Below are positions 35,127 to 43,650 of a DNA stretch of 64,000 nucleotides, piece by piece. The translations under genes were made by a program, and so were the position numbers. The DNA comes from JAUWVG01 sp964633715 (GTDB taxonomy: Bacteria; Acidobacteriota; Aminicenantia; Aminicenantales; Aminicenantaceae), in the NCBI GenBank assembly GCA_964633715.1, contig CAZWHQ010000003.1, positions 62,001-126,000 on the forward strand, given 5' to 3'. Each line of letters starts with the position of its first letter. Within the stretch, counting starts at the first letter, position 1. The notes beneath the pieces are model-generated. The model was not told the DNA's origin and ran no database searches. It saw only the letters and a program-made list of their open reading frames with translations.

Positions 35127-35972
35127 ATGACTGAACAAAACATCACAAAAGACAAATCTTTATTTTTTGTTTTTCTATTGGCCATTCTGGTTTTCATTTC
35201 TTCTGCAGGAAATCTGAAAGGAGAAATCCCCACTTCTGAGAATAAGCTCAACCTGAATTATTTGAAACGTTTCGGTAGAGATACTGCTGCTGTTTTCAGT
35301 TCACCTTTTCATTGGAAAAATAAAGATTTTTTTACACTGGCCGCTGTCGCAGGAACAGGGGCTCTTTTTTTCGCTTTTGATCAGAGCATAAAGGAATGGA
35401 TTGATTCGAACAATAAGGGCTTGTTCGATGATATCTGGGAATCTATCACAAATGCTGGAAATGGAGTCTTTTTAGGAGGTCTGCTGGCCTCACATTACAT
35501 TGTTGGAGAGATTTTTAAACTGGATAATATGAGAAAAATTGCCTTGTTGGGCGTAGAGAGTTTTGTCATCTCAGGGGTTTTGGTTGGGATATTGAAGTAT
35601 TCGATAGGACGGGCCAGGCCTTTCACTGAAGAATCAACAACAAGTTTTCATCCGTTTTCTTCATCTTCGCGTTTTTATTCTTTTCCTTCGGGCCATGCAA
35701 CGTCAGCGTTTTCGGTGGCAACCGTCATCGCTGAACACTCCAAAGAATTTCTTGTCGATCTGACTGCATATGGTATGGCGACTTTAGTGGCCATGTCCCG
35801 GATTCACAGAAATAAACACTGGGCCTCCGATGTGTTTATAGGTTCAGCGCTCGGATTTTTTATTGGAAAAAAGATATCGAAATTGAATCGAGGGGACAAG
35901 ACAGAACGGTTAAATATTGGATTCCAGATAGGGCTTCAAAAACAAGCGTTTTCTTTCAGCTACACCTTTTGA
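35127..35972 (+). CDS. PAP2 family phosphatase
   Basis: The 281-residue protein has a signal or anchor helix (about residues 12-28), further hydrophobic segments and the three PAP2 motifs: KYSIGRARP, SFPSGHATSA and SRIHRNKHWASD. Members remove phosphate from lipid phosphates such as undecaprenyl pyrophosphate, phosphatidic acid or lipid A. The position right behind waaA suggests a substrate in envelope lipid metabolism. It converges with the cysteine synthase gene. Confidence 0.9.
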   Translation: MTEQNITKDKSLFFVFLLAILVFISSAGNLKGEIPTSENKLNLNYLKRFGRDTAAVFSSPFHWKNKDFFTLAAVAGTGALFFAFDQSIKEWIDSNNKGLFDDIWESITNAGNGVFLGGLLASHYIVGEIFKLDNMRKIALLGVESFVISGVLVGILKYSIGRARPFTEESTTSFHPFSSSSRFYSFPSGHATSAFSVATVIAEHSKEFLVDLTAYGMATLVAMSRIHRNKHWASDVFIGSALGFFIGKKISKLNRGDKTERLNIGFQIGLQKQAFSFSYTF

Positions 35973-35985
35973 CCTGAAGTATTTA

Positions 35986-36909
35986 TTATTGAAATAGACC
36001 TTCGGTACTCAGGTATCTCTGTCCCGTATCTGCAAATATGCAAAGGATGAATTTCCCTTTATTTTCAGGTCGATTTCCCAGCTTTAGCGCAGCAGCTGCA
36101 GTCGCCCCCGATGAAACTCCAACGAGAATTCCTTCTTCTTTTGCCAGTCTGCGGCACATGGGATAAGCTTGATTTTCGGCATCGATTAATTGAATCTCAT
36201 CTAAAAGATTTGATCTAAAGAGAGAGGGGACAAATCCGGGACTTGTACCCGGAAGTTTATGTGGAGCCCATTTGCCCTTAGAAAGCATTGGAGCTTTCTT
36301 AGGTTCTACTCCAACAATTCGAAGAGATGGTTTTCGCGGTTTAAGTGCCAAAGCGATGCCCATCGCTGTCCCAGTAGTCCCAAGGGCTGCCACTAAAATA
36401 TCTACTTTCCCTTCGGTATCCCTCCATATTTCTTCAGCTGTTGTTTTACTGTGGATTTGAGTATTGGCTGGATTGCTGTGCTGGTTCAGGTAGAATGAAT
36501 TTGGTATTTTTTCACTCAACTCCAGAGCCCGTTCCCTTGCTGCGGTGGTGTGCCTTTTGGCTGGAGTCAGTTCCAACTCAGCCCCGAATAATCGTAAAAT
36601 ATTCTTTCTTTCTTCGCTCATTGCTTCATTCATGCAGGCAATGAATCTATATCCTTTGACTGCACAAATATAGGCAAGAGCGAGGCCTGTGTTTCCACTT
36701 GTTGCCTCGATAATTGTTGTGTCTTTGTTGATTTGTCCTTTTTTTTCTGCTTCTTCGATCATGTGAAGCACGGGGCGGTCTTTAATGCTCATGGGATTAA
36801 ACATCTCAAGTTTAGCCATAAGGGTGGCATTGCTGTCGCGGCTCAGTTTCTGAAGATGAAGGATTGGAGTGCAGCCAATCAAATCTAAAATGGATGAGTT
36901 TATGCGCAT
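35986..36909 (-). CDS. Cysteine synthase family PLP enzyme
   Basis: The 307-residue protein is a fold II PLP enzyme. The PLP lysine is K43 in NPMSIKDRP, the substrate loop is ATSGNTG, and VGVSSGATAAAALKL lies near the end. The phosphate-binding loop reads ALGTTGTAMG, where O-acetylserine sulfhydrylases usually have GTGGT. O-acetylserine to cysteine is likely, but cystathionine synthase or other chemistry is possible. The ATG at 36909 follows AAGGGAAG. It lies 20 bases after the alanine racemase gene on the same strand. Confidence 0.85.
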   Translation of the reverse strand: MRINSSILDLIGCTPILHLQKLSRDSNATLMAKLEMFNPMSIKDRPVLHMIEEAEKKGQINKDTTIIEATSGNTGLALAYICAVKGYRFIACMNEAMSEERKNILRLFGAELELTPAKRHTTAARERALELSEKIPNSFYLNQHSNPANTQIHSKTTAEEIWRDTEGKVDILVAALGTTGTAMGIALALKPRKPSLRIVGVEPKKAPMLSKGKWAPHKLPGTSPGFVPSLFRSNLLDEIQLIDAENQAYPMCRRLAKEEGILVGVSSGATAAAALKLGNRPENKGKFILCIFADTGQRYLSTEGLFQ

Positions 36910-36929
36910 GACTTCCCTTTATCCAAAAA

Positions 36930-38156
36930 TTACTGAGGATTTATAATTTTACGCGATAGAAGAGGATTTGAAGAGATCAGGAGTTTATAGACAGAAATTT
37001 CGGCGAGTTGGGCCACATCAAAGGCAGAAATTGATATTTCCCCTTGTCTTCCAATAAGAACAGCTTCATCTCCTTCGGATACGGATGTATCCTTGGAGAG
37101 GAGGACTTCCATATGGTTGGCTGTAATACTGGCAATAATGCGATGGCGTTCACCTCGAATCAAAACAAAGCCTTTATTTGCGACCGAAGTAGGATACCCA
37201 TCCGAATACCCAATGGGAAGAACGGCAATTTTCTCTTTCTTTTTTGCTTTATAAGCACGATGATAGGAGACGGAATCCCCAGAACGCAGTTCTTTTACGG
37301 CAGCCACACGTGTTTTGAGCTGGAGAACAGGTCTTAGGGCCAATTTGTCTTCGGCTTGTGTGACATCAGAAGGGTAATAGCCATAGAGAGTGATTCCTGG
37401 TCTTACCATATCCAGATAAGCTGAGGGCATAGTGAATATGCCTCCACTGCTGGCTGCATGCTTAAGGCCAAGGGAGATCTCTTCTTTTTCTAATGCTTTA
37501 CAAATATTTTTGAATCTATCGAGTTGGATCTCGTCATATTTATCGTCCTCTGTGAGTGTTGTCGAAACTCCCATAATCTTTGTGCCGGAGAGTCGGGCAA
37601 CCTTATTGATATAATCAGGAGCTTCTCGATAGGGGATCCCCATCCTTCCCATCCCTGTGTCGATATGGATATGAACGAGAGCCTTTTTTCCGAACCGAAG
37701 AGCTGTGGAATCCAGAGCATAGATTTTATTGGTAAAGACCGATTGAGAAACTTGGTGTTCAACAAGCCAGTGTGGATCTGTTTCAGAGATAGGTCCAAAA
37801 TTGTGGATAGGGCAGGATATTCCCTCGTTTCTCAGCTGCACGGCTTCTTGAAATTTTCCGACAAAAAGTGAATCGATACCCATCTTTTCGAGATAGCGGC
37901 CCACCTCTATAATTCCATGTCCATATGCATTGGCTTTGATGACGGCCATGACAGGGACTCCAACGACGTTCTTAATTTGTTTCAGATTCCATCCCATGTT
38001 ATCGAGATTGAGTTCGATCCAGGCACTCGGGCTGGCAGACAGAGGTGGGATTGTGGATGATTGACTGGATTTTTGAGAGCCTTGTATCCTTGAAGTCCAG
38101 AAAGACATTGAACCTATTCCTGTGATCCACATGAAATTCCGTCGTGTTAACTTCAT
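36930..38156 (-). CDS. Alanine racemase with Tat-type signal (probably exported)
   Basis: The enzyme interconverts L- and D-alanine (or other amino acids). The 408-residue protein has the PLP lysine K74 in AVIKANAYGHG and the catalytic tyrosine Y298 in VSYHRAY, with HIDTGMGRMG between. Unusually it starts with a twin-arginine signal (KLTRRNFMWITGIGSMSF) and a polar spacer, about 40 residues more than cytosolic Alr. It may be a periplasmic racemase, comparable to broad-spectrum Bsr enzymes. Its ATG follows AAAGGA and a good promoter. It is divergent from a Tat-type D-aminoacylase. Confidence 0.85.
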   Translation of the reverse strand: MKLTRRNFMWITGIGSMSFWTSRIQGSQKSSQSSTIPPLSASPSAWIELNLDNMGWNLKQIKNVVGVPVMAVIKANAYGHGIIEVGRYLEKMGIDSLFVGKFQEAVQLRNEGISCPIHNFGPISETDPHWLVEHQVSQSVFTNKIYALDSTALRFGKKALVHIHIDTGMGRMGIPYREAPDYINKVARLSGTKIMGVSTTLTEDDKYDEIQLDRFKNICKALEKEEISLGLKHAASSGGIFTMPSAYLDMVRPGITLYGYYPSDVTQAEDKLALRPVLQLKTRVAAVKELRSGDSVSYHRAYKAKKKEKIAVLPIGYSDGYPTSVANKGFVLIRGERHRIIASITANHMEVLLSKDTSVSEGDEAVLIGRQGEISISAFDVAQLAEISVYKLLISSNPLLSRKIINPQ

Positions 38157-38202
38157 TTTTTTTCCTTTGAATTTGGTTTGATTAAAATGAATTTACATGT
38201 TT

Positions 38203-38231
38203 AATATATCTCATTTTATTTATTGAGTAAA
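38203..38231 (-). promoter_or_regulatory. Promoter of the alanine racemase gene
   Basis: On the minus strand TTTACT (38231-38226), 17 bases, then TATATT (38208-38203). Transcription would begin near 38196, leaving a leader of about 40 bases before the ATG at 38156. Confidence 0.5.
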
Positions 38232-38293
38232 TTCCCAATTCGTTCTTATAGGCATCCCCATTTCCGAGATACGGGTGGGCTATTTTTTATGGA

Positions 38294-38326
38294 CTTTGTA
38301 AGAATGATTCTATATATTTTACAAAG
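38294..38326. promoter_or_regulatory. Inverted repeat upstream of the D-aminoacylase gene
   Basis: CTTTGTAA (38294-38301) and TTACAAAG (38319-38326) are perfect inverted repeats 17 bases apart, with an AT-rich TATATATT between them. The repeat ends 23 bases before the ATG at 38350. It could be an operator over the promoter or a hairpin in the leader. Confidence 0.4.
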
Positions 38327-38349
38327 AAACTGGATAAAGAGGTAAAATC

Positions 38350-40053
38350 ATGAATCGACGTTTTACACGAAGAGAGTTTCTCAAAAAGTCATCAAAATTA
38401 GCAGCTGTGTCGAGTTTGGGGGGATGCGGTCTTCTGCTGAAAGGATGCAGCAAACGTCAGGAATTCGACCTTGTGATCAAAGAGGGAAAAGTTTATGAAG
38501 GTTTAGGAAGAGAGCCTGTGGTCACAGATATAGGGATAACAGGGGAAAAGATTTCTGCTCTTGGAAGAATATCTCATATGAAAGGGAATATTGTCATCGA
38601 TGCCAATGGACTAGCTGTTTGTCCTGGTTTTATCGATGCACACGACCACTCTGACATTGGCCTTTTGGTCAATCCTAAAGCGGAAAGTGCAGTCCGGCAG
38701 GGAATAACCACTCTCGTCAGTGGAAATTGTGGTTCGTCTCCTTTCCCCATTGCTGAGGAGATCTATGAGGAGACAAAGGAAAATCTAAAAGAATTCTATG
38801 ATATTGATTTAACATGGATGGATATTAAGGGCTTTTTCTCCAAACTTGAAGAAAAAGGTTTGGCCTTGAATTATGCGACTTTTGTGGGACAGGGGACCAT
38901 CAGAGGGGCAGCCATGGGTTTTAATGATCGTCCATGCAAGCCTGAAGAAATGGAAAAAATGAAAGCTTTGGTTGAGGACAATCTCAGGCATGGCGCAATT
39001 GGCCTTTCCAGCGGTTTAGAGTATGCCCCAGGAAGTTATGCCCAATCAGATGAACTCATTGAACTGTGCAGGACTGCAGCAAAGAATAGAGGGCTCTATG
39101 CGACTCATATGAGAGACGAAGGAGATTTTTTAATCGAGTCTTTGGAAGAAACTGTAAATCTGGCACGGCAGACTGGAATCAGAATCCAAATTTCCCATTT
39201 TAAAATTGCGTATCCTCGGAACTGGAATAAGATTGGTGCAGCGCTTGCCGCAATCGAGGATGCCGACAAAGAAGGGATCCCACTGTTTTGTGACAGGTAT
39301 CCTTATATCGCCGGATCTACGGGGCTGAGCTATTATTTTCCTCTGTGGGCCAGGCAGGGAACAACATCTGAGTTTATGGCAAGACTGAAAGATCCCACTC
39401 AAGAAAGCAAGCTGCGGACTCATACGGATGAACAGGAAAAAAAGTTGGGATCATGGGATAAAGTCCTGATATCTTCTGTTAAAACAGAAAAAAATAGGAT
39501 TTTTGAGGGGAAGAGTGTCCTTCAAGGAGCCCAAGAAACCCAGAAAGACTGTTTCGAATTCATGAGGGATCTTTTAATTGAGGAAAATAACAATGTGGGG
39601 ATGGTGACATTCATGATGAATGAAGAAAATTTGAAAAGAATTCTCTCTCATCCTTTGGTCGGTATTGGATGTGATGGATCTGCACTTGCACCCTATGGTC
39701 TGTTGGGAGGAGGGAAACCTCATCCCCGGAATTATGGAACATTTCCCCGGGTCTTAGGAAAATATGTCAGAGACGAAAAAATTCTTCCAATGCCGGAAAT
39801 GATAAAAAAAATGACATCCATACCTGCGAAGAATTTTGGTTTTTCCAACCGGGGTGTTATAAAAAAAGATAATTTTGCCGATATCGTTGTTTTTGATGAA
39901 TCCAAAGTTATAGACAAAGCCACCTGGACAAATCCACACCAGTATCCTGACGGAATTGAATATGTAGTCGTCAATGGTAAAACGGTTGTCCAGAGGGCTG
40001 AGCATACTGGTCAACTTCCGGGATTAATTCTGAAAAAGGACAATAATACCTAA
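38350..40053 (+). CDS. N-acyl-D-amino-acid deacylase (D-aminoacylase), Tat-type
   Basis: The 567-residue amidohydrolase has the metal motif FIDAHDHSDIG, SGNCGSSPFP, and GIGCDGSALAP late in the sequence, as in D-aminoacylases that release D-amino acids from N-acyl forms. The N-terminus RFTRREFLKKSSKLAAVSS is a clear Tat signal, followed by LGGC, a possible lipobox, so it may be a Tat-exported lipoprotein. The ATG follows GAGG by 7 bases. It is divergent from the Tat-type alanine racemase and upstream of an M23 peptidase, which suggests D-amino acid scavenging outside the cytosol. Confidence 0.85.
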   Translation: MNRRFTRREFLKKSSKLAAVSSLGGCGLLLKGCSKRQEFDLVIKEGKVYEGLGREPVVTDIGITGEKISALGRISHMKGNIVIDANGLAVCPGFIDAHDHSDIGLLVNPKAESAVRQGITTLVSGNCGSSPFPIAEEIYEETKENLKEFYDIDLTWMDIKGFFSKLEEKGLALNYATFVGQGTIRGAAMGFNDRPCKPEEMEKMKALVEDNLRHGAIGLSSGLEYAPGSYAQSDELIELCRTAAKNRGLYATHMRDEGDFLIESLEETVNLARQTGIRIQISHFKIAYPRNWNKIGAALAAIEDADKEGIPLFCDRYPYIAGSTGLSYYFPLWARQGTTSEFMARLKDPTQESKLRTHTDEQEKKLGSWDKVLISSVKTEKNRIFEGKSVLQGAQETQKDCFEFMRDLLIEENNNVGMVTFMMNEENLKRILSHPLVGIGCDGSALAPYGLLGGGKPHPRNYGTFPRVLGKYVRDEKILPMPEMIKKMTSIPAKNFGFSNRGVIKKDNFADIVVFDESKVIDKATWTNPHQYPDGIEYVVVNGKTVVQRAEHTGQLPGLILKKDNNT

Positions 40054-40140
40054 TATTCTTTTCTCCCTTGTGTAAAAATATTTTCGTCTACATACAATGA
40101 TACAGAAATTTAAAAAACAAATAATTCAGGGAGTCGTTTC

Positions 40141-41073
40141 ATGACAGGGACAAAGATAATATTAATCTTAACAGCCATGATATTCTATGTTCTTTTGTGT
40201 CCTCCAGCAAGTCTGTTGTCTTTGGATAAGAATGGGGAGGAGCCTCCTCAAATTGTGCTGGATCTCAATTCCCGTTCATTTCAACCAGGGGCTGTTATGA
40301 AAGTGACTCTCAACGATTCTTCTGGATTTGTGAAATATGTGCAGTTGCGTTTCCAGGATAAAAAGTTCCCCATGGTAAAAATAGGGAATTTTCCCAAATT
40401 TATGGCTTTTATCGGTCTGGACTTTGATATAAAACCAGGAAATTACTTCGTGTATGTGACTCTTCTAAAAGAAGATGGTCAGCAGCAATCAAAAAAAGAG
40501 CAGATTATCATTTTGCCCAGAGAGTTTCCTACCAAAAAACTATGGGTGAATGAAAGATTTGTGACTCCACCAGAAGATTCCCTTGAGCGAATAAAGAGAG
40601 AATCTGAGCTGCTCAGTGCAGTTTATGGGATGTATACACCGATGTGGCTGGGGGAAGGGGCATTCATCATTCCTTCAGACGGAGAATTGGCACCAAATTT
40701 TGGGGAAAGACGATTTTTTAACAATCAACCACGTTCCCCTCACAGTGGAATCGATATATCCTCTCCGTTCGGCTCAGATGTGAAAGCCTCTAATTCTGGG
40801 AGTGTCGTTGTGGCCAATGATTTGTATTATGCGGGAAAAACGGTTGTTATCGACCATGGCTTAGGTGTGTTTTCCCTGTATTGTCATTTTTCTAGAATTA
40901 AAGTCCGCATAGGTGATCAAATCTCTAAAGGGGATGTCATTGGAGAAGTTGGTGCCACAGGCAGAGTGACAGGCCCTCATCTTCACTGGGCATTCAAAGT
41001 GTCCGGCAGTCGAGTGGATCCAATGTCCCTCCTTGATTTAGATTTTTCAAAGGATAACAGCAATGAAAGATGA
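40141..41073 (+). CDS. M23 family metallopeptidase
   Basis: The 310-residue exported protein has an N-terminal signal (about residues 1-27), a beta-rich domain (about 35-125) and a LytM/M23 domain with zinc ligands H201 and D205 (SPHSGIDI) and H282 in GPHLHWAF (with H280). All key residues are present, so an active peptidoglycan endopeptidase is likely. The ATG follows GGGAG by 7 bases. It ends 11 bases inside the next gene, so the two are co-translated; a link between them is not obvious. Confidence 0.92.
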   Translation: MTGTKIILILTAMIFYVLLCPPASLLSLDKNGEEPPQIVLDLNSRSFQPGAVMKVTLNDSSGFVKYVQLRFQDKKFPMVKIGNFPKFMAFIGLDFDIKPGNYFVYVTLLKEDGQQQSKKEQIIILPREFPTKKLWVNERFVTPPEDSLERIKRESELLSAVYGMYTPMWLGEGAFIIPSDGELAPNFGERRFFNNQPRSPHSGIDISSPFGSDVKASNSGSVVVANDLYYAGKTVVIDHGLGVFSLYCHFSRIKVRIGDQISKGDVIGEVGATGRVTGPHLHWAFKVSGSRVDPMSLLDLDFSKDNSNER

Positions 41074-42655
41074 GTTGAGTCCGATGGTTTCCGCAGTGAA
41101 AGAAGCTTATGCTAGAGGAGAAGAAGATGAAGCTTTAGAACCGATTTTTGCGGTTGATAGGGATGGACAACCTTTTGGCCGAATAGAACAAGGCGACAGC
41201 GTCATTTTCTATGATATCAGAGGTGAACGTGAAGTCGAACTTACAGAGAGTCTTGTAAACGAAAATTTTTCTTTTTTCCCAACGGCTGCGGGGATTGATT
41301 TGAATTATGTCACAATGATTGAATACAGCCCTTCCCTCAATGTAAAAGTTGCTTTTCCTCCGGAAGAAAGAATTGCCAATACACTTGTCGAAGTTGTGAC
41401 GCAATGTGGATTCCGTCTGTTGAAAATTGCAGAATCTGAAAAGGCCGTCCATGTAGGTTTTTTTATGAATGGAAAGACAAATACCCTTTTTCCTGGTGAA
41501 GAAAGAATCATCGTTCCTTCACCACAGGACATCGATAATTATGCGTTAACTCCAGAAATGAGTGCCAGTCAAATCACAGAAGAAATTATCAAGAATTTTA
41601 AGAATTCAAAATACGATGTGATTTTTGCCAACCTGTCTAATGTGGATGTGGTTGGTCATATAGAAGATAGAGATGCTGTTCTTAAAGCTGTAGAGTTTGT
41701 GGATGTCCAGCTTGGACGTATTGTTGAATTCTGCCAAAAGGAAAATATTACAGTTGTTATTACGGCGGACCATGGAACAGTAGAAGAATGGCTCTATCCA
41801 GATGGAAAAATCAACACCGGTCATACAAAAAATTTAGTGCCTTTTATTGTATTGGATAATTCGCTTCACTCACAAAAAGAACTCAAAATGAAAAAAGCAG
41901 GAGAGCTTTCAGATATCGCTCCGACTCTGCTTAAACTGCTGAATATTTCTCAACCAGAGGAGATGTCTGGTCAAAGTTTAATTCAGGAAAAATTCAATTC
42001 CCAGAGAAAAAAAAGAAGGATTCTTCTTCTCATTCTTGATGGATGGGGGAAAAGAGAAGAGGAGCATGGAAATTTGATAGTTGAGGCCAAAACCCCTCAT
42101 TTTGATAAATTGTGGTCCGAGTCTCCACATGCACTCTTGAAGGCTTCAGGAGAAGCCGTTGGCATGCCTGCTGGGACTGTCGGGAATTCAGAAGCGGGAC
42201 ATCTTCATATTGGAGCAGGTCGGAGGATTCTTCTCGATCGGGTCAGAATAGATAAAGCAATTGAAAAGGGAGTTTTCTTTCAAAACCAGGCCTTTCTTTG
42301 GGCGATAGAATCGGCCAAAACCAAAGGCCGATCCCTTCATCTTCTTGGTATTGTGTCCCATTACAGTTCCCATGGGACCATAGACCATCTTTTTGCGCTC
42401 TTGCGGTTAGCCAAAAAAAGAGGTTTAAAGCAAGTTTATATTCATGCATTAATCGGAAGGAGAGGAGAGAAACCGGAGAGTGGGGCCGTCTATATCGGAA
42501 AGGTCCAAGATAAATGCCGATCGATAGGGGTGGGACACGTGGTTACGGTTATGGGACGTTTTTGGGCTTTGGATAGAGAAGAAAATTGGGATAGGATACA
42601 AAAAGCCTACAGGGCCCTGGTCTTTGGAGAGGGCACACCTGTAACATGTTTTTGA
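41063..42655 (+). CDS. Circularly permuted cofactor-independent phosphoglycerate mutase
   Basis: The 530-residue protein contains all of iPGM (GpmI) in permuted order. Residues 1-312 match the usual C-terminal part: GDSVIFYDIRGER (R53, R56), AESEK (K127), NVDVVGH (D195, H199), TADHG (D236, H237) and NTGHT (H254). Residues 316-530 match the usual N-terminal part: LLLILDGWG (D326), GNSEAGH (nucleophile S376), MGRFWALDRE (R499, R505). The join QEKFNSQRKKRR links the old C-terminus to the old N-terminus. The substrate loop normally DGRD reads GRRG (465-468), losing an Asp. The ATG follows AAGGA and overlaps the M23 gene. It would convert 3- and 2-phosphoglycerate, if still active. Confidence 0.85.
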   Translation: MKDELSPMVSAVKEAYARGEEDEALEPIFAVDRDGQPFGRIEQGDSVIFYDIRGEREVELTESLVNENFSFFPTAAGIDLNYVTMIEYSPSLNVKVAFPPEERIANTLVEVVTQCGFRLLKIAESEKAVHVGFFMNGKTNTLFPGEERIIVPSPQDIDNYALTPEMSASQITEEIIKNFKNSKYDVIFANLSNVDVVGHIEDRDAVLKAVEFVDVQLGRIVEFCQKENITVVITADHGTVEEWLYPDGKINTGHTKNLVPFIVLDNSLHSQKELKMKKAGELSDIAPTLLKLLNISQPEEMSGQSLIQEKFNSQRKKRRILLLILDGWGKREEEHGNLIVEAKTPHFDKLWSESPHALLKASGEAVGMPAGTVGNSEAGHLHIGAGRRILLDRVRIDKAIEKGVFFQNQAFLWAIESAKTKGRSLHLLGIVSHYSSHGTIDHLFALLRLAKKRGLKQVYIHALIGRRGEKPESGAVYIGKVQDKCRSIGVGHVVTVMGRFWALDREENWDRIQKAYRALVFGEGTPVTCF

Positions 42656-42738
42656 CTCATATGATTTATCGACTTCTTAAAAAATGAACTTTTTATGAAT
42701 GTGGTTCGTATGAAAGAGAAGAAGATGGCCACAGAAAC

Positions 42739-43650
42739 ATGAGTATCGACATACAAAACATAACTTTTTCTTATGGGGATACAAAAGCCCTGGATTCTGT
42801 AAGTTTAAATCTTTCTCAGGGCGCCGTAGGGCTTCTTGGGCCAAATGGAGCAGGGAAAAGCACTCTTCTCCGAATTCTCCTTGGATTTCTTGCTCCCGAT
42901 AAGGGGACGGGCTCTGTTCTTGAATATGATATCCGTCAACAGCAGTCAATGATTCGGAGGTATGTAGGTTATATGCCCGAGGATGACTGTCTTATTCCTG
43001 GGATGGATGCGGTTTCCTTCACGTCCTATCTGGGAGAACTTTCTGGAATGCCAAAACAGGAAGCTATGAAACGGGCTCACGAAGTCCTTTTTTATGTTGG
43101 CCTGGAGGAAAGCCGCTACAGAAAGTTGGAGACTTACTCCAGCGGAATGAGACAGAGGTTAAAACTGGCCCAAGCGATTGTGCATGATCCAAAGTTGATA
43201 TTTCTCGATGAACCAACAAGTGGTCTCGATCCGAATGGAAGACAGGAAATTCTTGAGTTGATCATCGACATTTCCTCTAAAAAGGATATACAAGTTCTCA
43301 TCTCTTCACATATACTTTTAGACATTGAGGCCACATGCAATGATGTTGTGATTTTAAATAAAGGTCAGCTGGCAGCTCAGGGAAATATCAGCGAGCTCAA
43401 AAAAATCAATTTTTCTCTTTTTGAACTGAAGGTCAAAGGGGACACGGAAAATTTTTTTAAAAAACTGACAGATCTGGATTGCCAGATTGAAAAGACTGAG
43501 GATGGATTGCTGAAAATTTATATGCCTCCTCAGTTGAATCCTCAGAAAATATTCAGATTCGGGGCGGATGAAAATATTCAGATTCGCCATTTTGTGAAGA
43601 GCCAGAGTTCTTTAGAGGATCTCTTTGCCAATGTCGTGGGAGTGGATTGA
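42739..43650 (+). CDS. ABC transporter ATP-binding protein (first pair)
   Basis: The 303-residue ATPase has Walker A GPNGAGKST, signature SSGMRQRLKLAQ, Walker B LIFLDEPTSGLDP and the switch His in LISSHIL. A C-terminal extension of about 80 residues follows the ATPase. It belongs to the DrrA/CcmA-like group that works with ABC-2 permeases. The ATG overlaps nothing upstream. It ends TGATG with the next permease start, so it pairs with that gene. The exported substrate is unknown. Confidence 0.93.
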   Translation: MSIDIQNITFSYGDTKALDSVSLNLSQGAVGLLGPNGAGKSTLLRILLGFLAPDKGTGSVLEYDIRQQQSMIRRYVGYMPEDDCLIPGMDAVSFTSYLGELSGMPKQEAMKRAHEVLFYVGLEESRYRKLETYSSGMRQRLKLAQAIVHDPKLIFLDEPTSGLDPNGRQEILELIIDISSKKDIQVLISSHILLDIEATCNDVVILNKGQLAAQGNISELKKINFSLFELKVKGDTENFFKKLTDLDCQIEKTEDGLLKIYMPPQLNPQKIFRFGADENIQIRHFVKSQSSLEDLFANVVGVD

